From contig JAGIBF010000089.1 in the NCBI GenBank assembly GCA_017744515.1, forward strand, positions 1 to 33,740: DNA of 33,740 nt, in the 5' to 3' direction. How positions within the stretch are numbered: position 1 is the stretch's first letter; every line of letters starts with the position of its first letter. Shown here piece after piece: positions 6,701 through 12,340 of the stretch. This stretch comes from Niastella sp. (lineage in GTDB: Bacteria; Bacteroidota; Bacteroidia; Chitinophagales; Chitinophagaceae). The notes below the pieces were generated by a model. The model worked only from the letters and a program-made list of their open reading frames with translations. It was not told where the DNA came from and searched no databases. Made by a program: the position numbers and the translations under genes.

Positions 6701-8877
6701 ATGGTCACCGTAGTATTCACTGTGGTGGAAACGTTGCAGCTGAGATCGGTTACTTTCAGCGACACGGGGAAAGTGCCGGTGCTGTTATAAGCGATATTGC
6801 CCGGAATAAGATCGATAGAAGTAGCCGGCAATCCATTGGTGAAGGTCCACTCATAATTGAAAGGCCCCGCAGAATAACAGGCGGTAGCCGTAGCCACCGG
6901 CACAATGTCATTGTTTACACACATGGCATTGATAGGCGTAATAGCCACCTTGGGAGGCCCCTTTACATAAAACGTATCTTCCTTGTATACCGGCGCACAG
7001 GTGCTGGTAGCATTCCTTGCAGTTACGGTCAGCCGCACGATATACCGACCCGCCAGGTTGAACCGGATCACCGGCGAAGCCGATGTTGGCGTGGTATTAT
7101 TCATATAGCTGAAAGAAGCGCCTTGAATGGTGTTGCACTGTTGCGGATCATCATACTGCACACTCCATGCATAGCTTTCGCCAAAGCAACCACCAATGGG
7201 GCTGGTGTTGGTGAAAGCCATATTGCCTGGGCTGCACAAGGTATCTGCAGGTGCCGTGAAATCTGCTTGCGGCGGATTACGTACACAAATAATTTGTTGC
7301 GTACTGTCGAGACCGCAGCGATCGTTGAACACATAGATCTTCACCGTATAAGTACCGGTATTGGTAAACCGGATATTGAAATTGCTGCTGCCGCCAGTCC
7401 ACAGCAGGCCGTTCGTGTGACTGCCGTTCAACGAGCCCAATGAACCGCTGGTGATCGTATAACCGGTAGCCGGAGAAACAGTCCATACCTGCTTGCCGGT
7501 ATTGGAACAATTGGTAGTAGTGCTGCTCAGCTGATTGACTACATTGCCAAACTGAGAAGCACTGTACACAGTAACGGTATTGTTCACACACACGGCGGGA
7601 GCCGGTAAAGAAATAATAGCCCTTGGTTTACCCGATACATAAATGGGTACCACAGAAGGACTGGTAGTACCGCAGGGATTGGTAATGGTAAGATAAGCAC
7701 CAAAGGCATTGTTGAAAGCGCTGATGCCGTTATTGCTCGTATTGCCACAGCTGCCCCGTTCAAAATAATGACCCACTACCGCAGGAGCAGGATGTAGGAA
7801 AGTTTGTTCAAAAGAACCATCATTGATCAGGAAGGAATACAACGTGCCGGGAGGATTACCACTTACACCATTGATGGTAAAACGCAGCGAGTCGGTAGCG
7901 CAGATATCTGTATTACCCAGACTGGCCAAACCACCAGCCGGGTTGGACCCGACGAACACAGTGTATTTTTTTATACCTATACAACCATCCGGGCCTGTTG
8001 CTTCTACCGTCATGGTACTGCTGCCACGGGGAAACGTATGTTTGATCAGTGCGCCTGTAGCCCACGTGCTGAAAACAGAATCAGGACTACCTTCACCCCA
8101 CTTGATCCGGTAACCGGTAATGCTGGCGGCTGTAGTAGATGCATTCGTAAACGTAAAAGTATAAGAAGGAATATTGTTGCAGCGCTTGAAAGTAGGAATG
8201 CCATTGAACGTACCGAAGTTCACATCCACATCTGCATTGCCCAAAGCCGCATCTGGCACCTTTTTCACCGTCACCGTTCTTGTTACAGAATCCTTGCAGC
8301 CATAAAAGTTAGTCGCAACCAGCTTCACGGGAAAAGTCTGTGTACCGGGTGGGCCCACTGCTTCCAGGAAAGGATACACAGGATCAGCTTCTGTGCTGGC
8401 GCCCTGTGGCGAAAACGTCCACACATAACTCAGTTGATTGCCGGTGCTGAGGTTGCTGAAGTTGATAGGTATATTACCACATACATTGTCGGGCGAAAAA
8501 TTGAAATTCACAAGCGGCTTTTCCGAAGCCACTTGTATAATGAGAAACATGGAATCCGAAAACCCACCACCGGTGATCCTTTGCCAGGTGGTGTCGAAGC
8601 CGGGCGTACTGTACAACACGGGCGGAGGATTGATGCCGTTGGCAGTGGCTGGTGACCCACCCTTGAATACCCAATCGATATTCACGGATCCTATGCCCAC
8701 ACTTTGGTATAAAACCGTACTGCCCTGACACACGCGCACAGTATCACCATTGTTCATGATCTTACCATTGGCACGGATGCCGGCAATCACCTGCGCCCTG
8801 GTAGTAACAGTCGCACATACCAATAGCAGGAACAAACAATAAAAAGGATAGGAACGCCTTCCACGCATGAGCTGCAT
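3781..8877 (-). CDS. Giant PKD-repeat surface protein with type IX (type B) C-terminal domain
   Basis: A 1698-residue exported protein. Residues 1-29 form a signal peptide ending TTRAQ. Most of the chain is beta-rich PKD/Ig-like repeats; the clearest PKD signatures are WNFGNG (about 1013), WDFGDG (about 1100), WNFGDG (about 1186), WLWGDG (about 1269) and WDMGDF (about 1536). Earlier repeats have lost the motif but keep paired Cys and PVNFSN-like edges. Residues about 1590-1698 (YRLRIFNGWGQLLFETT, GWDGRVN, YQWQIEAKYMNG) match the gliding-motility C-terminal domain, a type B T9SS sorting signal. It is thus expected on the cell surface, as an adhesin or matrix-binding protein. The PorP/SprF-like gene follows on the same strand. 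The start at 8877 is followed by another ATG three codons later; either is possible. The ligand is unknown. Confidence 0.9.
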   Translation of the reverse strand: MQLMRGRRSYPFYCLFLLLVCATVTTRAQVIAGIRANGKIMNNGDTVRVCQGSTVLYQSVGIGSVNIDWVFKGGSPATANGINPPPVLYSTPGFDTTWQRITGGGFSDSMFLIIQVASEKPLVNFNFSPDNVCGNIPINFSNLSTGNQLSYVWTFSPQGASTEADPVYPFLEAVGPPGTQTFPVKLVATNFYGCKDSVTRTVTVKKVPDAALGNADVDVNFGTFNGIPTFKRCNNIPSYTFTFTNASTTAASITGYRIKWGEGSPDSVFSTWATGALIKHTFPRGSSTMTVEATGPDGCIGIKKYTVFVGSNPAGGLASLGNTDICATDSLRFTINGVSGNPPGTLYSFLINDGSFEQTFLHPAPAVVGHYFERGSCGNTSNNGISAFNNAFGAYLTITNPCGTTSPSVVPIYVSGKPRAIISLPAPAVCVNNTVTVYSASQFGNVVNQLSSTTTNCSNTGKQVWTVSPATGYTITSGSLGSLNGSHTNGLLWTGGSSNFNIRFTNTGTYTVKIYVFNDRCGLDSTQQIICVRNPPQADFTAPADTLCSPGNMAFTNTSPIGGCFGESYAWSVQYDDPQQCNTIQGASFSYMNNTTPTSASPVIRFNLAGRYIVRLTVTARNATSTCAPVYKEDTFYVKGPPKVAITPINAMCVNNDIVPVATATACYSAGPFNYEWTFTNGLPATSIDLIPGNIAYNSTGTFPVSLKVTDLSCNVSTTVNTTVTITSKPVANAGTDKNICSGETVAIGAAGVAGVTYSWSPVIGLSNANISNPTATLEYTGIADDTTYGFKLTAAAGSNCVSEDSIYITVKRKPTMSVLPASGQVCVGNTIQLTVSGAGNYNWTPAATLDNATGDVVTATPLATTTYQVIGSLSNGCRDTVQVPIIVNPDAKAQFTAPRTTLCSPVQLDTVIRVTTFPAGNGTYEWFVNGAPAGSNTTGAAPSWLVNTAGQTLVVKLLVRSPFGCKADSMEMTFQTASNVLADFTKTKVDGCTPLSVNFNNISTSIAGVQFFWNFGNGITSTQAQPGAITFLASPSYNDTTYYILLKAFNGCDTTYHRDSVKVFASAKARFGVDATEGCSPFRARLRNTSPGHHTAFYWDFGDGQRDTTYTTGSLDHVYYTGSITTYTVGLIAENRCGRDTQMISLLVSPSTIQPQVAVNGNQLSGCAPHTAVFNNNSVGAAQLTWNFGDGTPAIITPNDQTSVSHVFTQAGNYTIRIQLKNNCTDTTITRQVTVYATPVAAFTVNNTPVCTNYTITTTNASQNAQAYEWLWGDGQTTSSLHGSHQYAQAGVYTIKLVAKSVNNFGVACTDTIAQQVTVVDKIPPQIVVGTDKPCVPYTLRVNAGGAANAQSAQWTFYDQSRTPGTFQASGLNASYVYNTPGKYKVKLVLHTAAGCVDSTEYVFEVFPTPKAVTTPITVLSCNTDTTIQFTARVQYSGADAIQYKWLVNGKPEGISNPFVYRFNVPRDNENRSVFNIQVSPENSVGCGDTANAGTITIQPLLKPVIIVTPGVVQEQPNYKFGFRDSVAGNPNKVYDWDMGDFTRQHKSGREISYRYGDTGTYKVKVLAVDYSTGCQVRDSVKVTILFIPGYLQVPNAICPGCSNAGLRQFLPMGKGLSQYRLRIFNGWGQLLFETTSLDANGSPSQGWDGRVNRQPVQQDSYQWQIEAKYMNGTEWKGMIYPGNNKPVKSGFVTVMK

Positions 8878-9094
8878 AAACAGTTAGGGTATCAATAAAT
8901 AAAATAGCAGCAAACAACCAAGGGCTGGTAAATAATAGGAAAATGGCTGCGTGGCCTTACAAGAGGTAAAATTGGGTTGGTCTAACAAGGGAACGAGGAC
9001 AGAGCGAAGGGAGCATAAATATATAAATAAATACGATATACCGGCAAAAGGTAACCACCTGAAGGTGCAATATTAATTGGGTATTTTCAAAAGA

Positions 9095-9134
9095 AAATCC
9101 CGGATCAGCCTTTTTGCAGGATGAACCGGGATTT
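9095..9134 (-). terminator. Intrinsic terminator downstream of the aminotransferase
   Basis: AAATCCCGG (9095-9103) pairs perfectly with CCGGGATTT (9126-9134) over a 22-base loop. On the minus strand it is followed by TTTTCTTTTG-like DNA, fitting termination of the aminotransferase transcript. Confidence 0.8.
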
Positions 9135-9165
9135 GATATTATCTAACTGTTAATTAGCGGGGCAT

Positions 9166-9201
9166 TGTCACCCTGAGCTTGTCGAAGGGTTGTCGAAGGG
9201 G
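9166..9201. repeat. REP-like element with partial tandem copy
   Basis: The word CCCTGAGCTTGTCGAAGGG (9171-9189) is an imperfect palindrome preceded by TGTCA. Its right part, TGTCGAAGGG, is repeated at once (9191-9200). I recall this word as a common dispersed intergenic element in many bacterial genomes; that recollection was not checked. It lies only a few bases past the aminotransferase stop. Confidence 0.55.
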
Positions 9202-9204
9202 TAT

Positions 9205-10401
9205 TTAAGCCTTTCTTCCAGGATACACCTTCAGCGCTTCCTCCAGGCTATCCATAGCTTTGTTGAGATCGTCCACATTGAGCACATACGCCAGGCGCAC
9301 CTCATTCAGCCCAAGACCCTTGGTGCCATAAAAACCGGTAGCAGGGGCCAGCATCACTGTTTGCTTGTTGTGATCAAATGACTCCAGCAACCATTGGCAA
9401 AATACATCTGCATCATCGATCGGCAGGCGGGCAATGGCATAAAAAGCGCCACCGGGATTAGGGCAGAATACACCCGGCATAGCATTGAGCCTGCTCACCA
9501 TGGTATCACGGCGTTTTTGATATTCAGCTTTTGTGGCATCGAAATAATCATCGGGTAAGTCTACCGCAGCTTCGCCAAGAATTTGGGCAAAAGAAGGAGG
9601 GCTCAAACGGGCCTGTGCAAATTTCATGGCAGTGTCCAGCACCTGCTTGTTCCTGGTAATGAATGCACCAATACGTCCACCACAGGCACTGTAGCGTTTG
9701 GAGATGGTGTCCATCAATACCACATGATCATCCACACCCTGCAAATGCATGGCGCTGATATGCTCACCCTCGTAGCAAAACTCGCGGTATGCTTCGTCGG
9801 CAAACAGGTATAAATTATGCTTGATGATGATCTGCTTCAGCGTCTCCATTTCCTCACGGCTGTAGAGATAGCCGGTAGGATTGTTGGGGTTGCACAAAAC
9901 GATAGCCTTTGTTTTTGGGCCAATCGCTTTTTCAAACTCACTGATGGGAGGCAACGCAAAGCCATCCTCGATATGAGAAGTAATCGGCTTCACGATTACA
10001 TCGGCTGCCACCGCAAAACCATTATAGTTTGCATAAAAAGGCTCGGGGATGATCACCTCATCACCCGCGTCCAGGCAGGCCATGAAACCAAACAGGATGG
10101 CTTCCGATCCACCGGTAGTAACGATGATCTGTGTGTGATCGATCTCGATACCCCTTTTTTTATAATACTGCACCAGCTTGCGGCGGTAGCTTTCATTACC
10201 GGCACTGTGGCTATACTCCAGCACTTTGAAGTCGGCATGGCGCACAGCATCCAATGCTGCCTTAGGTGTTTCGATATCGGGCTGACCAATGTTGAGGTGA
10301 TACACTTTCACCCCTTTCTTCTTGGCTGCTTCAGCATAGGGAACCAGCTTACGGATGGGAGACGGGGGCATAGTTTGCCCGCGATGACTGATTGTTAGCA
10401 T
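9205..10401 (-). CDS. PLP-dependent class I/II aminotransferase (aspartate aminotransferase-like)
   Basis: A 398-residue fold-type I aminotransferase. It shows the family's N-terminal HLNIGQPDIETP, the NPNNPTG loop (171-177), Asp202 and Tyr205 (ADEAYREF) that hold the PLP ring, and the PLP lysine Lys235 in DTISKRYSACGGRIG. A C-terminal NEVRLAYVL carries the likely carboxylate-binding Arg. The reaction is transfer of an amino group between an amino acid and a 2-oxo acid in the cytoplasm; Asp, Ala or aromatic substrates are all possible. The start ATG at 10401 is 4 bases from a TACTTTTG element. The gene has its own terminator at 9095-9134 and is monocistronic. The length is normal for the family. 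Confidence 0.93.
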   Translation of the reverse strand: MLTISHRGQTMPPSPIRKLVPYAEAAKKKGVKVYHLNIGQPDIETPKAALDAVRHADFKVLEYSHSAGNESYRRKLVQYYKKRGIEIDHTQIIVTTGGSEAILFGFMACLDAGDEVIIPEPFYANYNGFAVAADVIVKPITSHIEDGFALPPISEFEKAIGPKTKAIVLCNPNNPTGYLYSREEMETLKQIIIKHNLYLFADEAYREFCYEGEHISAMHLQGVDDHVVLMDTISKRYSACGGRIGAFITRNKQVLDTAMKFAQARLSPPSFAQILGEAAVDLPDDYFDATKAEYQKRRDTMVSRLNAMPGVFCPNPGGAFYAIARLPIDDADVFCQWLLESFDHNKQTVMLAPATGFYGTKGLGLNEVRLAYVLNVDDLNKAMDSLEEALKVYPGRKA

Positions 10402-10405
10402 GGCG

Positions 10406-10413
10406 CAAAAGTA
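10406..10413 (-). promoter_or_regulatory. -7-type promoter element of the aminotransferase
   Basis: Minus strand TACTTTTG matches the Bacteroidota -7 consensus TAnnTTTG exactly. It ends only four bases (CGCC) before the ATG, so transcription may begin at or beside the start codon. No TTG at the usual -33 position was seen. Confidence 0.55.
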
Positions 10414-10494
10414 AAGGATTTCGAATTCTGGATTTTGAATTTAGAATTACTATACGTTGCCGGAAATCCGAAATACTACATCCTGAATCCGTAA
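10414..10494. repeat. Iterated-word intergenic tract (gaatt / aatccg)
   Basis: The spacer between the SET-protein stop and the aminotransferase promoter consists of degenerate short words: GAATTCTGGATTTTGAATTT, then GGAAATCCGAAAT and CCTGAATCCGTAATC. It is not coding. Similar tracts with different words occur at 14735, 19117, 23281, 25375 and 28020. Confidence 0.5.
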
Positions 10495-10947
10495 TCAGAT
10501 AAAGCCTTTACAATTCCTGGCGCCGCATTGACAAGGCAACTTACCGTCATGATGTGTTTCACCATAATTGCAGGTCAGTTCTTCATTCAGCTTGATAGGC
10601 CGCAAAGCATAAAACTCTACCCGGCGATGCGTAAGGCGCATGTACGTGTTGGGGTCGCAGGAATGATTGATATAGCGCAGCTCATTACTGTTCACAGATG
10701 CATTCAGGGCCTCGCCATTGTCAAACTCTACCATGGCCACCCGTTTGGTTTGGGCAGTGATGCGGCGGGCCTCCCGGATGGTGATGATCACCCCGCCCAG
10801 GTCGCCGATCTTTTTACGGGCCGGGATGCGCTGCAGGGCATAAGCCCCCTGGCCGTCGATCTGGCTTTTGGCCACTTTGATGGGATAGAAAACCCGGTAT
10901 TCGGGAGTTGTCAAAGATTTGGAGTTGGTGCGTTTTGAAGAAGCCAT
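10495..10947 (-). CDS. Compact SET-domain protein (putative protein lysine methyltransferase)
   Basis: A 150-residue protein from the ATG at 10947; eight more codons upstream (MWPTNLFC) are possible but look unlike a start. Nearly the whole chain is one SET domain: GQG (32-34), NHSCDPN (94-100) for S-adenosylmethionine binding and the pseudoknot, and ELTCNYGE (123-130) with Tyr128 as likely catalytic Tyr. A post-SET Cys motif follows (CQCGARNC, Cys139, 141, 146). It should transfer methyl groups to lysine on a protein. Bacterial SET proteins of this size are known, but the substrate here is unknown. The neighbouring aminotransferase and DUF1573 genes give no functional hint. No signal peptide, so cytoplasmic. 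Confidence 0.88.
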   Translation of the reverse strand: MASSKRTNSKSLTTPEYRVFYPIKVAKSQIDGQGAYALQRIPARKKIGDLGGVIITIREARRITAQTKRVAMVEFDNGEALNASVNSNELRYINHSCDPNTYMRLTHRRVEFYALRPIKLNEELTCNYGETHHDGKLPCQCGARNCKGFI

Positions 10948-11078
10948 ACAAAAAAGGTTAGTAGGCCACAAAACTATGGCTATTTTATTGGCAAACAGAG
11001 AAAGAGATCAGGTCAGGATGCTAAGAGGATGCTGAGAGGTTCAAGACGGGATGCCTAATTCCAAAGGGAAGCCGGAGG

Positions 11079-11122
11079 CAAGGTAAAGGCAAGACAATAG
11101 CAAGGTAAAGGCAAGACAACAG
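11079..11122. repeat. 22-bp tandem repeat, two copies
   Basis: CAAGGTAAAGGCAAGACAAT plus AG (11079-11100) is repeated directly at 11101-11122 with one T/C change. It is internally built from GGTAAAGGC and GGCAAG words. It lies in the SET-gene upstream spacer; no function is apparent. Confidence 0.85.
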
Positions 11123-11251
11123 GGCTCAAACGCAGGCTGGACGCAGAAATAGCTAAAAAGGATGTTTTAAAATATCGTATAATTTCTATCATTATCAATT
11201 ACTTGTAAAAAATAAAGTTGTTTAAACACCTTTATAGGCCCTAAAAACAAA

Positions 11252-11276
11252 TCCCCGCAATCGAAACTTGCGGGGA
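11252..11276 (-). terminator. Intrinsic terminator downstream of the DUF1573 pair
   Basis: TCCCCGCAA (11252-11260) pairs perfectly with TTGCGGGGA (11268-11276) over a 7-base loop; the minus strand then runs into TTTGTTTTTA. It ends the two-gene DUF1573 transcript. Confidence 0.88.
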
Positions 11277-11299
11277 CTATATAATACGTTGGTAATTAA

Positions 11300-11743
11300 T
11301 TACTTCTTACCTTTTTTGGAACCCTTTTCTTTCTCGTACTTGGCATAATCCACCTCGTTCAACACTTCACCAGTGATCTTGATCTCCATAGGAGTATCGA
11401 TACCGGCTACTTTGATAGTGATAGGCTTGGTGAATACACCCAGCGCCTGAGCGTTGAAGCCGGCAGTGATCTTGTCTTGCTTGCCTTTAGCGATAGGAGC
11501 TTCTGGCTTTACAGGAGTAGTGCAACCACAGGAAGCCTGGGCCAGTTCAATCACTACGGGTTTAGCACTCGTATTGGTGAAAACGAAGTCATAAGTAACT
11601 GGTACTCCTTGCTTTATTTTACCAAAGTCGTGTACTGCCTCTTTAAATTTGATCACGTCGGCCGCTTTTGCAGCATTAGGTGCCTGGGCATACATAGTGG
11701 CAGAGAGGATCAACGCGCTGATTGCCAATGCAATTCTTTTCAT
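11300..11743 (-). CDS. DUF1573 periplasmic protein, second of a tandem pair
   Basis: A 147-residue protein with a signal peptide (cleavage after about residue 20, MYAQ). The body is a DUF1573 Ig-like domain: HDFGKIKQGVPV (38-49), FTNTSAKPVVI and the SCGCTTP motif (Cys72, Cys74), then GEVLNE near the end. A Lys-rich tail (EKEKGSKKGKK) is unlike the paralogue next to it. DUF1573 proteins are common, mostly exported, and of unknown function in Bacteroidota. It follows its paralogue by 12 bp on the same strand, so one transcript is likely, ending at 11252-11276. Both copies have the same length, which suggests duplication. Confidence 0.9.
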   Translation of the reverse strand: MKRIALAISALILSATMYAQAPNAAKAADVIKFKEAVHDFGKIKQGVPVTYDFVFTNTSAKPVVIELAQASCGCTTPVKPEAPIAKGKQDKITAGFNAQALGVFTKPITIKVAGIDTPMEIKITGEVLNEVDYAKYEKEKGSKKGKK

Positions 11744-11755
11744 ATTTTAATTGGT

Positions 11756-12199
11756 TTATTGTTTTAGTAATGTTAATGACGCATTTACAGGCGCAGACGT
11801 TGCGGGCGCCCTATAAACAGTTCCGGAAATTACGATAGTTTTTGTCTGGTTATTGTTGTACACAACAGTCACCGTTTTGCTGAACTGGCCTTCCGCGGCG
11901 GCATTGTAGCCCACCTTGATGGAGGCAGTAGCGCCGGGCTGGATAGGTTCGCGGCTCCATTCGGGTGTCGTACATCCGCAGGAAGCCTGTACGTTGTCGA
12001 GCCTCAAAACTTCTTTGCTGGTGTTGGTCACCTCAAACACGTGTGTCACCGGGCGTCCCTGAGGGATCTTGCCAAATTCATAACTGGTCTCTTTCAGGGC
12101 CAGTACTTCAGGCGCTGCAGATTTAGTGTCGGGCGCAGTTTGGGCTTGCGCCGCAGTAGCTAAACCAGCTACCAGTAAAAGTGTCAACCATTTTTTCAT
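11756..12199 (-). CDS. DUF1573 periplasmic protein, first of a tandem pair
   Basis: A 147-residue exported protein with a signal peptide ending TAAQAQ (about residue 20). It has the DUF1573 pattern YEFGKIPQGRPVTH (40-53), FEVTNTSKEVLRL and ASCGCTTPE (Cys74, Cys76), then a beta-rich second half ending ISGTVYRAPA. It is the promoter-proximal gene of the pair; a TAATTTTG element lies about 30 bases upstream. The downstream copy shares the core motifs but the two diverge in the C-terminal part. The fold is ASH/Ig-like by family; the role is not known. Confidence 0.9.
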   Translation of the reverse strand: MKKWLTLLLVAGLATAAQAQTAPDTKSAAPEVLALKETSYEFGKIPQGRPVTHVFEVTNTSKEVLRLDNVQASCGCTTPEWSREPIQPGATASIKVGYNAAAEGQFSKTVTVVYNNNQTKTIVISGTVYRAPATSAPVNASLTLLKQ

Positions 12200-12227
12200 A
12201 CTCCAGAGGATTTGGTTAGAAACCCTT

Positions 12228-12235
12228 CAAAATTA
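12228..12235 (-). promoter_or_regulatory. -7-type promoter element of the DUF1573 pair
   Basis: Minus strand TAATTTTG matches TAnnTTTG fully and lies about 28 bases before the ATG at 12199, leaving a short 5' leader. No TTG at -33 was found. Confidence 0.5.
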
Positions 12236-12328
12236 CATTTTTAAGTCACTTCCAGGTAATTATTTTTACCCCTAATGACATTTTTTTAACATCCGGGGAA
12301 AAGCGATTTATCAAGGGCAGATAATCAA

Positions 12329-12336
12329 TACTTTTA
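12329..12336 (+). promoter_or_regulatory. -7-type promoter element of the E1 dehydrogenase
   Basis: TACTTTTA differs from TAnnTTTG in the last base only and is followed by CACC and then the ATG, the same arrangement as at the aminotransferase (TACTTTTG, CGCC, ATG). Confidence 0.45.
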
Positions 12337-12340
12337 CACC

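Larger units (their letters stand above)
8878..9204. other. 327-bp spacer between the PKD gene and the aminotransferase
   Basis: This spacer holds the upstream region of the PKD gene (AT-rich, no clear -7 element seen), the aminotransferase terminator at 9095-9134 and a REP-like repeat at 9166-9201. I saw no small gene in it. Confidence 0.6.
10948..11299. other. 352-bp spacer upstream of the SET gene
   Basis: This non-coding stretch contains the likely SET-gene promoter area, a 22-bp tandem repeat (11079-11122), an AT-rich part with no gene signal (about 11150-11240) and the DUF1573 terminator (11252-11276). Confidence 0.6.

Noticed and set aside
7804..8655. A 283-residue plus-strand frame opposite the PKD gene
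   Set aside because: It is a shadow of the long minus-strand gene, whose PKD motifs, signal peptide and C-terminal domain are clear. Other plus-strand frames inside 3781-8877 were rejected for the same reason.
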